Source: Lichtheimia corymbifera B2541 (taxonomy: Eukaryota; Mucoromycota; Mucoromycetes; Mucorales; Lichtheimiaceae). From it: 64,000 bases of DNA. The notes beneath the pieces were generated by a model. The model was given only the letters and a program-made list of their open reading frames with translations. It ran no database searches and was not told the origin of the DNA. Made by a program: the position numbers and the translations under genes. Of this stretch, positions 1 to 11,141 are shown in pieces. The stretch spans positions 1 through 64,000 of the forward strand of contig JNEU01000956.1 in NCBI GenBank assembly GCA_000697475.1, written 5' to 3'. How positions within the stretch are numbered: position 1 is the stretch's first letter; each line of letters opens with the position of its first letter.

Positions 1-1
1 T

Positions 2-3000
2 GTTGGCAGAGAAGTGGAAACTGCTGGTGGCCATTCGATCGGTATATATGCCCGTGCCTCCTTTGAGTTGGGTATTGTCAATGGCTGTGTCATTCCTTGG
101 TGTGCGTATGTGCTAGATACCAAATTCGATCTTATCCTTGGTCAAGATTGGTTCAAGTCAGTGGAGCCGATCCCATTTTGGCGTCATGATAGTTGGCAGA
201 TCAAGCATCAAGATAAGACTTTCACTTTGGAACCAAGTCGACGGCGCATCATTCCGGAGTTGGCGTATCTGATCACACAGCGTCAAGTGGAACGATATAC
301 ACGACAAAAGGAGATATCTGAGATGTTCCTCTTGTTTACGGCATCGAATCGTACTTCAAGCAATGATGTTGGCAACGTTGAATTTAAGGCAATGATTCAA
401 GAGTATGGTGATGTGTTCCGCAATTCGCTACCAGGACTCCCTCCAGCACGACAAGTTGAGCATGTCATCGACACTGGAGACGCAAAGCCTATAAACAAAC
501 CACCTTTCAAAATGAGCCCACGAGAGCTTGATGAGTTGCGTAAACAACTTGCCGAGTTACTGGATTTGGGGTTAATTCGACCAAGTGCATCTCCTTGGGG
601 CGCTCCGGTTCTGTTCGTGCGAAAAAAGGATGGCAGCATGAGATTATGCATTGACTATCGTGCAATTAATCAAGTGACCAAGCGCAATGGCCATCCCTTA
701 CCAAGAATCGATGAGTGTCTGGAAAGATTGAGCGGCGCACGTTTCTTCACGAGTATTGATCTCAAAAGCGGTTACCACCAGGTGCGGATCAGAGAAGAGG
801 ATGTTCCTAAAACTGCTTTTAATACTCGTTACGGGTCATATGAATTCCTGGTCTTACCCTTTGGTCTTACAAATGCACCACCAACGTTCCAGCGTTTGAT
901 GAATTCCATCTTAGGGGAGTATCTTGACAAATTCGTGTTAGTCTACCTTGATGACATTCTCGTTTTTAGTCGTACCCAAGAGGAGCACATCAAGCATGTT
1001 CGCCAAGTACTGGAATGTTTACGCAAGTCTCAATTGTATGCCAACCTGAAGAAATGTGAATTCAATAAGAGGGAGTTAGAGTTTGTTGGTTTCCATGTCA
1101 GTGATCAAGGCATCTTACCCTCCAAGTCCAAGGTGGCTGCAATTCAATCATGGCCAGTGCCAACGAATGTTCAAGAAGTGAGGCAGTTTGTGGGTCTTGC
1201 ATCGCACTATAGGCGCTTCGTCAAGAATTTTGCAAGTATAGAAGCTCCCCTGACTGATCTTACACAAGGCACCGGACATAAACGGCGTAGCATTGAATGG
1301 ACCAAACGTTGCCAAGAAGCTTTTGACCGTATCAAGGATTGTATGTCGTCAGCCCCCATCCTTATTGCTCCTGATCCTGATAAGCCATTTGTTGTGGAAA
1401 CTGATGCTTGTGACTATGGCGTTGGTGCGGTTCTTACTCAACAAGGCGATGATGGTGTAATGCACCCGGTGGCATTCGAATCGAAAAAGCTGTCTCCAGC
1501 TGAGAGAACTTATCCAGCACAAGAACGGGAATTGCTTGGGATCCTTCATGCGTTACGAGCATGGCGTTGTTTCATTGATGGTCGTCCCTATGTTGTATAT
1601 ACCGATCATCATCCTTTGCGCTATTTTCGAACACAATCCAAGCCCACAGCAAGACTTACAAGATGGGTAGCTGAACTTGAGCTCTATGATCCCGAGATTC
1701 GTTATAAACCAGGCAAGGATAACCACGTGCCAGACATTCTATCAAGACGCGATGGTCCTCAGTGTGAAGCTTCAAGCAGTGATATGGAGCCAGCTTACCT
1801 TTACACTGTCACCTCGGTTCAAGAATCTGACTGGCCGAAGTTTTATGCTTTCCCTGAAGAACGAAGGCCTGAAATGTTGCGAGATCTGTTGAACAAGCAC
1901 AAGAGCAAGTTTGTGGTGCGCGACAATATGGTGTTCAGGTTGGTGAAAGAGGGGGACACAATGCGTGAAGTGCGTTTTGCTCGTTTTGCTGTTCGTGCAG
2001 ATTTGGTCGATTCATTCCACCGTGGTTTTGGACATGCTGCTGGCAAGAATATTGTTCACTTGGTGAAGCGTCATTACTGGTGGCCGAATATGGAACAAGA
2101 CATAAAGGAATGGGTTGCTTCGTGTCCTCAGTGTCAACTTGCTCAAAACGCCAACCGTGACGCGCATCATGCGCCCATGCACCTGACTGATATCCCACCA
2201 CCATTCTCACGCTGGCACTTGGATTTCATTGGTGAGCTTCCCCCAACACCGAAGGGCAATCGATGGATCTTGGTGGCAGTGGATTATGCAACAAGCTGGC
2301 CTATAGCAAGAGCTGTCCCTGATGCCAATGGTGAGGCTATTGCTAATTTTCTCTATGAGGAAATTGTTATGCGTTTTGGTTGTCCAAATGAAATTGTTAC
2401 CGATCGTGGCGCAAATTTTCAATCCAAGGTCCTTGCCAGTTATATTGCTCGCATAAAGCTTCGTCATGTCCTCACTTCCGCTTACCATCCACGCACAAAT
2501 GGCAAGTGTGAACGAACCAATGGCATATTGAAACAGATGCTTCGTAAATATGTCAATGGTGCTGTCAACCGCTGGGACCAATACCTGGATACTGCTCTTT
2601 TTGCTACTCGGATCCGCAAACATCGCACAACTGGAATGAGCCCTTTCTACATGGTTTATGGCCAAGACCCAGTGCTCCCTGGTGATCCTCTGAAGCCGTT
2701 TATTGTCCGTGATCTTTCCGATACAAGCCCAGAAGCCCTCAAAGAAGCTCGTTTGCCATCTCTTCTACGCTTACGGGATGCTCGTGCCATTGCCAAGGAT
2801 CGTACATCGAAGGATCGTCAAGCTGACAAGGAACGCTGGGACTTTCATATGCAACATCATGTATACAAAGTTGGTGACTTGGTGCTTATGCGGCATGAAA
2901 ATCGTGTCAATCTGGAACTCAATTGGAAGGGACCCTATCGAGTGGTTGCTTGTAACCATGACACCGACACCTACAAATTGGTTGATATGTGGAATAAGCC

Positions 3001-3163
3001 GTATAATTCATGGGTGCACACTGACCGCCTCAAGCCTGTTAACTCATCGTCAAAGCCTTCCCAACCATGGTATGATCCCACTGCAAGTCGTGCTGATAAT
3101 CGTCTTCAGCCCTCTTTTTCTCGGCCTAACGCCAAACACGATTGGCTCGAGGACGACCAATAA
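2..3163 (+). CDS. Gag-Pol polyprotein (pol part), Ty3/gypsy, 5' partial
   Basis: The open frame runs in from the window edge and ends at the stop at 3161-3163, so the true start is upstream. Numbering residues from the first base triplet at 14, the order is: end of the aspartic protease (the LILGQDW motif typical of its C-terminal part), reverse transcriptase with the catalytic YLDD box near residue 311, RNase H beginning around the ETDA motif near 464, an HHCC zinc module (CPQC), and an integrase core with Asp737, Asp797 and Glu833, which is DD35E spacing. A WKGPYRV segment near the C-terminus resembles the end of Ty3-type integrases; I see no convincing chromodomain. It copies the element's RNA into DNA and inserts it. 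No stop or frameshift is visible. Confidence 0.93.
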   Translation, partial: VGREVETAGGHSIGIYARASFELGIVNGCVIPWCAYVLDTKFDLILGQDWFKSVEPIPFWRHDSWQIKHQDKTFTLEPSRRRIIPELAYLITQRQVERYTRQKEISEMFLLFTASNRTSSNDVGNVEFKAMIQEYGDVFRNSLPGLPPARQVEHVIDTGDAKPINKPPFKMSPRELDELRKQLAELLDLGLIRPSASPWGAPVLFVRKKDGSMRLCIDYRAINQVTKRNGHPLPRIDECLERLSGARFFTSIDLKSGYHQVRIREEDVPKTAFNTRYGSYEFLVLPFGLTNAPPTFQRLMNSILGEYLDKFVLVYLDDILVFSRTQEEHIKHVRQVLECLRKSQLYANLKKCEFNKRELEFVGFHVSDQGILPSKSKVAAIQSWPVPTNVQEVRQFVGLASHYRRFVKNFASIEAPLTDLTQGTGHKRRSIEWTKRCQEAFDRIKDCMSSAPILIAPDPDKPFVVETDACDYGVGAVLTQQGDDGVMHPVAFESKKLSPAERTYPAQERELLGILHALRAWRCFIDGRPYVVYTDHHPLRYFRTQSKPTARLTRWVAELELYDPEIRYKPGKDNHVPDILSRRDGPQCEASSSDMEPAYLYTVTSVQESDWPKFYAFPEERRPEMLRDLLNKHKSKFVVRDNMVFRLVKEGDTMREVRFARFAVRADLVDSFHRGFGHAAGKNIVHLVKRHYWWPNMEQDIKEWVASCPQCQLAQNANRDAHHAPMHLTDIPPPFSRWHLDFIGELPPTPKGNRWILVAVDYATSWPIARAVPDANGEAIANFLYEEIVMRFGCPNEIVTDRGANFQSKVLASYIARIKLRHVLTSAYHPRTNGKCERTNGILKQMLRKYVNGAVNRWDQYLDTALFATRIRKHRTTGMSPFYMVYGQDPVLPGDPLKPFIVRDLSDTSPEALKEARLPSLLRLRDARAIAKDRTSKDRQADKERWDFHMQHHVYKVGDLVLMRHENRVNLELNWKGPYRVVACNHDTDTYKLVDMWNKPYNSWVHTDRLKPVNSSSKPSQPWYDPTASRADNRLQPSFSRPNAKHDWLEDDQ

Positions 3164-3167
3164 TCTC

Positions 3168-3176
3168 GGAAGGGGG
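3168..3176 (+). promoter_or_regulatory. Polypurine tract (plus-strand primer site)
   Basis: The purine run GGAAGGGGG lies just after the pol stop codon and a few bases before the TGTCGG that opens the LTR. This is where plus-strand DNA synthesis is primed in LTR retrotransposons. Confidence 0.75.
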
Positions 3177-3179
3177 TAT

Positions 3180-3710
3180 TGTCGGTATACTTCTTTATCT
3201 TTTGACAAGATCACATGATCTTGATCCATGATTCCACGACATTCCTTTTGGCACACTTCGGATATACTTCTTTACCATTTGAAGCATCATATGATTTCCA
3301 TCCATGTTTCCTTGACATTCCTTTTGATACATCACACACAATGCACGGTCACATCTTTCCATCACTTTCCCTCCCCTCTCCCATCGTTTCTAGAATCTAC
3401 ATCCACATATATATAAGAACGCATTGCGTCCAAAAATAAATCATCATCTTCATCTCTTGTAAAAAGTCATCTTCTATCATTTGTTGGTCTGGCCTTTGCT
3501 TTGCAGCCAATCTTGATCACGACATTTTTCTTCATCGTGGATCACGTGACTTATCCATACCTTGATTAATTTCTCTTTTTGCATACATTGCTTTTGACAT
3601 TCTTTGTATCTACATTCTTATCATCATATATAAACACCCAGTAGTATCATATCAATAAACAGCATTGAATCGTATATATTCTATCTCACTTCGCCTGTGT
3701 GGTCTCATTC
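3180..3710 (+). repeat. 3' LTR of the Ty3/gypsy element (right end uncertain)
   Basis: It starts with TGTCGG directly after the polypurine tract. It contains TATA-like boxes at 3408-3415 and 3627-3634 and AATAAA signals at 3435-3440 and 3654-3659, as expected of an LTR promoter and poly(A) region. Its first part carries an imperfect direct duplication of about 77 bp. No inverted CCGACA end was found, so the right limit is a guess placed after the second AATAAA; it could lie anywhere in about 3670-3900. Confidence 0.6.
3186..3332 (+). repeat. Imperfect ~77-bp tandem duplication inside the LTR
   Basis: The segment starting TATACTTCTTTA at 3186 recurs at 3263. The segment GACATTCCTTTTG at 3238-3250 recurs at 3314-3326. 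The constant offset of 76-77 bp shows a diverged two-copy tandem repeat in the U3-like part of the LTR. Confidence 0.75.
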
Positions 3711-5461
3711 CCGCATGAACCACCATGCATGTCGCCAGGCCAAAGCCCTCATCAGTCATCACCTTTTTTCCCCTGTCCACCTGGGTTTTTTTCATCTCCT
3801 TTTCCTTATATCACTTCTTGTGTACTTTTGGGCAGACAATAATGATCCATCGATGGCGTGTCTCTTCTTGCCACTAATAAAAACCATACTTTCACCTCGC
3901 CTGTGTGGCATATTATTATTATTATTACGCAAAACAAAAGATACGCATATCTCCTTTGCTGCCATATCCACACCTTTTTTTATTTTTGGCGGCTCACTTG
4001 ATCAGATATGTGATTGAGACATCCATTTTTATTTGTTTGAAAGAAGCTTTGATTCTGCGATTACTGTCAGGTTGGGTTGTCGGTCATGCATATGATGTAT
4101 ACTTCTTGCATGAATGTACCATCGCCTAGAGCGCTCTATGAAAAATTGAGTTCAGAATTGAAACGGTCCAGTTCCTTATCCCTTGCCACCCACCTTTGCT
4201 TTCTTCCTCTTGACACGATTCCACATCAGAAAGTCAATTACGGACACAACACCAATGACGTACGACGTTGAGTTAAAAAAACGATACTGTGGTGTACAAG
4301 ACGTTGGAAGCAAATACGCTATCTCCATTTGGTCGTCAATGCGAGATCTCAATTGACCATTGTCAGCATTGTGAATACAAGTTTACGCGTCAAGCAAGTT
4401 AGCAGCAACTACACGAGATGATATAATAGCACGTGGTTCGATGGCTCTTGCATGTCCATTATTATTCCCCCCTGCTTAGCAGCCTATCCCTCTATTGTAT
4501 TGTTTACCTCCCTTTTAATGTATTTGTCATTGATGAGAATTATTTACAAGCAACAATACAACATCGACATGATGGAACAATTGGTTGGATGTACTCGGAT
4601 TGCTGGGAAGGTGATGGATAGAGAAAAAAAGCATATGAGAGAGGGTACATCAACATTAATCTGCTGGATACCGGTTGTAGTTTTGTCTAAAGGTGACCAA
4701 CGATCAGGGATGTGTATTGGATAGAGTTGTTATATGTTCGTTATTCAAGGTCGATGATAGCAGACTTTGATCGCAACATAATAAAGGAAGTTGCTAACAA
4801 TGAAATCAAGTTACTCAAGCATACGTCAGCCAGTTGTCCTGAAAAAGGCATAGATGAAATAACCTTATCATCACTATCAGGTACGTGATTTAACAAAGAA
4901 AGATGGATACAATCAACGCGATTGATGATTATGATGCGGAGCAAAGTATGCCGCTTTGGGAAATGCTATTTTCTTTCATGAGCAGCTGACAGGTTTCAAG
5001 AGTGCCAAAGATAAGCAAAAGATCCTCGACCAATCGTGAGATGGGGGGAGGGGAAATGTTTAATAGTCATGCACAAGATGTGAATTTCTCATGGTGTGTC
5101 GGGAGGTGTATTTTTAGTGTCATGCAATTCAAGCATCATGATGGCGTTATGGAAAACTTTCCATTCTTGGCATGCATGCCACCTTGATACCGGATATGGA
5201 AGTAGTCATTTGAGTGGGAGGACGATCTTGGTGGTGGTGTGAGAATGACGACACAGCCTGCTTCAGTGTCTCGTAGCAAATCGGAAACGGAAGAGCGCGC
5301 GCTGAGCAGCAGCTGTCGCGTTGTGCAAGTTAATCAATAGCGGTATCAACTACATGCTAGTCATATATGCTACTGCTGATGGTTTTATTATAGCTTGAGT
5401 GTTAAATTTACATCTTGATACGATGGATAATGGAAACAGGAGGGGTGTGTGTTTTTGAAAA
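3711..5461. other. Intergenic region, no gene seen
   Basis: Only short unsupported frames occur here. There are no conserved protein motifs, no tRNA-like cloverleaf that I could recognise and no second LTR. A short CGCCTGTGTGG shared by 3692-3702 and 3899-3909 is the only echo of the neighbouring LTR. The right end contains the 3' flank of the pyruvate kinase gene. Confidence 0.5.
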
Positions 5462-7130
5462 TCATGGGGCAATGATAATGCGAATGGTGTTTGTGTTCCC
5501 AAGACCACTTTTCCAACCTTGCACCGTAACAATGGATTCACCAGATTTGAGGAGACCAGCTTCCTTGCCGCGTGAAGCACCCCAGCGAATACGAGCTTCT
5601 ACATCATCGTGCCAATTTTCCAATGGCTCCTCACGATAAATGAAAGGAAAGATACCGCGATTGAGATGTGATTGACGTGCAGTTTCCTCGTTACGAGTGA
5701 CAACAATAATGGGCTGTGTAGGGCGATATTTGGATGCGAGCCTTGCAGTGTGCCCAGACTTTGATAGGACCAAAATGGCACCTGCATTCTGTTCAGCTGC
5801 AGCAGATACAGCTGCACAAGCAATGGTTTCAGTTGTATCAGTAGGCCAAGGCGTGAGAGATCTCAGCTCATTGAATAATGGAGGATAGCAAATAACCGAT
5901 TCAGCAAGCTCGCAAGTGGTTGCCATTGTCTTGACGGTTTCTATGGGATAGGAGCCCTTAGCCGTTTCGCCAGAGAGCATCACCAAATCGGCACCATCCA
6001 AGACTGCATTCGCAACGTCAGAAACTTCAGCTCGTGTTGGTCGTGGATTATAGGTCATTGATTCAAGCATTTGTGTTGCACAGGCGACAGGCTTACCCAC
6101 CAAGTTGCATTTTGCAGTCATCATTTTTTGCGCAACGAATACCCTCTCAACAGGGATCTCAATACCCATATCACCTCGTGCAATCATGATACCATCAGCT
6201 TCAGCCAAGATAGCATCAAAATTTTGACAGCCTTGATGGTTTTCGATCTTGCAAATGATTTTGATGTTCTTGCCCTTGGATCCAAGCACCTTGCGAATAT
6301 GCTTGACATCTTCAGCTCGCCTAATAAAAGATGCAAATATCATATCGACGCCATGTTTTACACCAAACTGAAGATCCGCTTCATCCTTTTCTGAAAGAGC
6401 GGGAAGATCAACAGGTGTCTTTGGAAGGTTGACTCCTTTACGTGATGCCAGCTTGCCATTGTTTAATGCACGCACTTTTAATTGATCGCCTTGCTTCTCA
6501 AGCACCTGGAAGGAGAGCGAGCCATCATCCACATATACTTTTTTGCCAATGTCGATGACCTTGGTAATGTTCTTATAGTCGACATACATGACTTTATCGT
6601 CACATACATCTTGATACTCGGTGTTTGTACTAATAATCATCTCATGTCCTTTAGTGATAGACACCTCTTTGTCATCACGCATCATGCCGGTGCGGATTTC
6701 GGGGCCTTTGGTATCAAGGGCAATGGCCAATGCACGTTCAGGTCGCTCTATTATACACAAGCAATATGAACATCGCTTCTTGTTATTTTCTCAATCCATC
6801 AGACTTACCGGCGGCAGCAGCTCGAGCATTCTTGAGAACCGATTCATGATACTAGTGCAGTTTTCACGTAAGAAAAATAGCTCATGAATTCATGAGGAAT
6901 ACAATTTTCATGCTTACATTGTAATCACCATGCGAAAAATTCATGCGTACGATATTCATGCCTGCATCCATTAACTCGATCAGCTTGTCTTTGTTGTTGG
7001 TTTTGGGTCCAATGGTGCAAATGATAGATGTCTTGCGCGTCGCCTTGGGCTCAATGTCAACGTCCAAGCTTGCGATCCATTGTTTAGGAAATTGGATAGG
7101 TGCTGAGGAATGGCCGTTTGTTGGAAACAT
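5462..7130 (-). CDS. PYK1: Pyruvate kinase
   Basis: This enzyme makes pyruvate and ATP from phosphoenolpyruvate and ADP in the last step of glycolysis, in the cytosol. Three exons are inferred: 7130-6918, 6852-6810 and 6747-5462, with GT-AG introns and intact phase, giving 513 aa, close to the usual ~500. Exon 1 carries the N-terminal [11 protein letters not shown] segment and MNFSHG; exon 3 carries [12 protein letters not shown], the metal-binding region around [11 protein letters not shown], and a C-terminus ending in TNTIRI, all hallmarks of the family. The start chosen is the ATG at 7130 (MFPTNG); an in-frame ATG at 7169 would add 13 hydrophobic residues and is less typical. It is divergent from the zinc-finger gene at 7991, sharing an 860-bp upstream region. 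Confidence 0.97.
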
Positions 7131-7990
7131 AATAAAATGCAAAGTGAAGAGATATGTATTGTGGGCCATATTGCTGCATATTTCAACTAGGACATGGGGT
7201 TATGTAAAATCCACAAGGGGTCTATCGATCATAATTGTATCACAGCATCCTGCAGTTAATTGTAGGGGTACAAAAAGTCATTGACACTTGGTTCAAGGCA
7301 AGCGTACTTCACAACACGAAGGTGCATGCGCAAGGTAAATGACTATGTAGCTTAAAGCAACCCATCTACATGTTGTTAATTTGCTTAACGCGGACGTGAT
7401 TTTCTTTCAAATGACCTTGTTGGGCCATTTATGATTAAATAGAAGTCCCCAGGTTTCTTTTTTCTGCACAACCCCCCATGTTAAGTATGGTGAATTTTGG
7501 TTCATGCTTATTTTTGACTGATCATCCATTTTAGTGACCCATACTATTTGTTGATCTGCTCACGATCAAGGTCACCATTTGTACCGTACCCGTGGTGGCC
7601 ATTTGATCTTGACACGATCAACAAAAGCTTCCATAACTATTATATTCTATTCGGCTTATATGCACATGGCTGCTTTTGGGTTATCGTTGTCATCACACAA
7701 CAGAATGAAAGAATTGTCTGCACAGAAAGAGCTTGTGTTACCATCGAATCATCCGTAGTACAACACATGGCCACCATTTTCGCTGCTCAAACTGACACTG
7801 GCTGAGGCACTCTTCCATTTTTGGTAGCAGCAGCAGCACCACCATCATTACCAAAGAGGTGCTGGTCACCAGATAGATGGCGTCGCTGCGGATATAGCTC
7901 ATGGCCTTTGTGTATTTAAACCCTCCTGTGTCAGCTCCTCTGCAGATTTGGTATACCTTTTCACAACACTACATCTTATTTTGCTTTACA
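7131..7990. other. Divergent promoter region between pyruvate kinase and zinc-finger gene
   Basis: 860 bp with no supported gene. A TATTTAAACCC stretch near 7912-7922 lies about 70 bp before the zinc-finger ATG and is a candidate TATA element for it. No clear TATA box was picked out for pyruvate kinase. Confidence 0.45.
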
Positions 7991-9116
7991 ATGGCGTCAA
8001 CGTTCCAATCCCTATTCACAATGCTGGCAGGATCACCCGGTTCACACGAAGAGCAACGTACACTACAACAAGAAGACCAGGTTCCCTCTTCAATTGTACC
8101 CGAGCAATATCAAGGTGTCGGATATTGCAATGATGAATCATTCCTATCAACTTCCCCGGTGTCTATTCAGCAACAACAAGCATCCTTGCTCTCACCTTAT
8201 GGTTGCTTGGATACGAATGGTAATAAACTATATATGCAACCCTGTTTCGATCTTGTGGCTAACCATTGTTTATGCAATAATAGGTCATGGAAAGACATAT
8301 GAAGTGTCAGACAACTTGTTTATGCCGAGCAACATGTGCCCATCTTGGTTACCTGTGGAAAACGACTTTTCCCTTGGAGACATGCTTGACGACGAATGCT
8401 CATGGCTGGCAACACCGCAATCGCATGAATCTTTTTTGACAACACCACCACCACCATCATTGACATGCGGCAGCAGCAGCCCTTGCCTCGATGATTATGC
8501 TTCATCACAACCATCAATCTATTCTCAGCAACATACACCCCAGCTTGCTTGGACCTCATCTTCAACGTCAGCTGAAAGTAGTATTGGATCAGTGAGCTGT
8601 AATCAATCTTTATTATATAACAATGGACCCGTCAATAATACAGCAGATTACACAATTCTTTGTCTCTCACCTCCACAATCATGCTCGACCAGTGCCAGCA
8701 CTCTTGCACAGCTTGTTAATGGTCTTTCTGTTGACGCATCACCAACACTCACTGCTTCTGATGGGATGTTACTACAGCCCTGGCTAGAGCAACAAGTTTA
8801 TGCTCAACAAAAACAGCAACCACCAACACCACAACAGCCTGAGCAGCCAAGAGCCAAAAAAGGCCGGCAAACTTCTGCTGCAAAAAAGAAACCTGTACGA
8901 CGCACACGACATACATGCCCTTTTTGCTTCCACACATCCAATCGAGCAAATAACATGAAGGAGCATATCATGACGCATTATCCAGACCGACCCAAGGATT
9001 TCAAATGTAATATTTGTGACAAGGCATTTGCAAGGAAGCATGATATGAAACGTCATCTTAAGACACATGAGCGACGTCGCAAACCGCGTTATCCAGGAAC
9101 TCTTCTTTTCTGCTAA
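7991..9116 (+). CDS. C2H2 zinc-finger transcription factor
   Basis: Two exons (7991-8219 and 8284-9116) joined across a 64-bp GT-AG intron give 353 aa. The first 265 residues are Ser/Gln/Pro-rich and of low complexity, as in fungal activation domains. A basic stretch (KKGRQ to KKPVRR) precedes two C-terminal C2H2 fingers, CPFC...HIMTH and CNIC...HLKTH, separated by a spacer of about ten residues longer than the classical TGEKP linker. The protein ends soon after the second finger. The role is therefore nuclear DNA binding; the target genes cannot be told. The second finger (KAFARKHDMKRH) resembles those of Crz1-like and other fungal two-finger regulators, but I do not assign an orthologue. 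Confidence 0.85.
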
Positions 9117-11141
9117 AAATACGTGTCCTTCTTTGCGCTGTTGTATACCACGTCAAATTCCTTCCATAGATGATTCCCTGCTTCCACTGCTACTTTTGTA
9201 TATTCTTTTCCTCATCTTCCATGTATATGTGTATCCAATTTTAACTTATTGTACAGGTCCCAGACAAAAAATAAATCTTGTAAACAAAAGATCCAATGTA
9301 TGCAATGTGATTATTGACTCTTCTCATACACATCATGATGATCATATGGGATGTGTCAATTAAAGGAGGTCATCAGCCACTTGGAAAAAACGAGGCTCAG
9401 CTCCTGGATAGCCATATACAGTAAATGCGATGGCACACTTGCCAAGATAGTGCAGAATGTAACATGATGCAGCCAGCAGCATGCGAAATCGAATGCTACA
9501 AGGACTGGGTCCCGGAAGGATCGGTGCATTGTCCTTGTGACAAGACGTTGATAAAAATAGAGCCAACCATCACACAAAGAGCTTTCTCACTTCCCCATAT
9601 CAGCTGTGCAGATCATTCACCATTTTGTCGTCATTTGTTTGTATGACATTCACCTGGGTCATATTTTAGGAACGATCCTTATCACTGTTAATCATTGTGC
9701 TCCTGCAACAAAGAATACCCAAAACAGTATTGAGAACAAAGGCACTGTATCCCTGCGATTGCTTGAAACGACGCTCATACCGCTTACCCGTCTATACCAA
9801 ACAATGAGGGTCAAAAGAATCAGGTCAAAAATAGTGTATTGGCAGCAAAAGGGATCGTCATGTGGTGGTTGGCAAGCAGGGAACAAAGAGAGGTTGATAC
9901 TACATCCCCACTTCATGTGATAACCATTATGTGGTGTATCGGATGGTGCAATTTAACTACTCAAAAATAAAACTCTCAGACTCTTTTTTTTTCTACTTGC
10001 TGATGCCCGTATTGGTCGCATCTTTCTAGATGATCTTCAGGAGGCCGTACGATTGATCATGGGTGAATGTAAAGGCTTCTAGTTTTGTGGTTTTCCGCTT
10101 AATGTTTCCCCCATTCTATTCCTACAAAAGAGTGTGTGGGTAAAAAAACTATATGGTGGCGTCAGATTGATAACATCAGTCTCATGACAATCATCGTAAT
10201 ATGTAACATATCAGCCAGTGAACGTAAGTACACAAATGTCATGCGTTGCTTCAAGTACTCTTTGTAAAGCTATTTTGGGCACATTGCACATTTGCAAAAC
10301 CGAGTATACTCCCCGTCTGAGATTTTGCAGAAATGCTGCTCCACAAAGACATCCTTAGGCTTCGCATACATTGTTATATAGACTGTGGGTAGATCGATAG
10401 GGGCATCATCATTGTTGTTGCTGGTTATGATAGTGCATAATACGAGCCAAAGATGAAACCAAGTTATCACAACTCCCGTGAAGTATGGATTGGTGGGTCG
10501 TTGTGAGGGCGAAGTTGACAAGTGCCGATCTTGGAACAATTTTCTGTGCCATAGGTTATATAGGTAGTACATCACTGGAATAGGAGGAGGTATCGAGGGC
10601 AATCGAATGTATTTACGATGAAGTTGCTACATCAAAAATGATATTTTGCAGCCGTCGTTTATCGTATGATATGTAGTATAACGTGTTTTTGCAGTCAAGA
10701 AATAGCGACATCATCGATAAATCAAAGCTTATATAACAATTTGTTGAGGATGATAAATTGATAATGTTTATTGCTATCTGGGGGGATGGTTCTATTATTC
10801 ATGCGGCGTATTATTGAATGTTGTCAAGCATTATTGGCGACCTGGATGGGTAAATGTCACTTGCTTTCATATATGATGGCTGCATATCTACGGTCGGCAA
10901 GGCTTCATGCTGCTATGGCAAACTTTGCATGGATGTTGCCATTTGGGTCTCTGCTGCAGAAGAGGACTACGATCTCCGCAGCTTGACGTCTTTGATTTTC
11001 CGTTTCCCTTTCACTTATTCTGCTTTGTATCATGGTGCTCATAACCCCGGAACACGTCAGTAGCTAATTGACGACAAAGAAACGACGCATTGTATTAACG
11101 ATTCGGCAATATAGAGGGCACGACACCTCAATCGACCGCTG
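9117..11141. other. Intergenic region, no gene seen
   Basis: About 2 kb between the zinc-finger gene and the SUMO ligase. Small frames occur on both strands, but none has recognisable motifs or plausible splice continuity. An in-frame stop at 11112 closes the ligase frame upstream, so any extra 5' exon would have to lie here; I found none that was convincing. Confidence 0.45.

Larger units (their letters stand above)
1..3179 (+). mobile_element. Ty3/gypsy LTR retrotransposon, 3' part of internal region
   Basis: The left edge cuts into a Ty3/gypsy element. The protease end, reverse transcriptase, RNase H and integrase are in the canonical Ty3 order in one uninterrupted frame, followed by a polypurine tract and an LTR. 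The 5' LTR, primer-binding site, gag and most of the protease lie outside the window, so element length and target-site duplication cannot be judged. The absence of stops or frameshifts over more than 3 kb suggests a fairly young, possibly active copy. Confidence 0.93.

Noticed and set aside
1349..2665. Minus-strand frames across the retrotransposon
   Set aside because: Shadows of the pol frame, with no motifs of their own.
4435..4450. GGTTCGAT resembling a tRNA T-loop
   Set aside because: No paired acceptor or anticodon arms around it. The same was true for GGTTCGAAAT in the tandem array.
8320..9068. Minus-strand frames opposite the zinc-finger gene
   Set aside because: Mirror of Gln/Ser-rich codons; no independent support.
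9425..9920. Two short plus-strand frames between the zinc-finger gene and the SUMO ligase
   Set aside because: Cys/His-containing but not in a finger pattern; no splice continuity or promoter context.
10771..11063. Possible upstream exon of the SUMO ligase
   Set aside because: The frame is not SAP-like and no donor-acceptor pair joins it in phase to 11142; an in-frame stop at 11112 closes the ligase frame.
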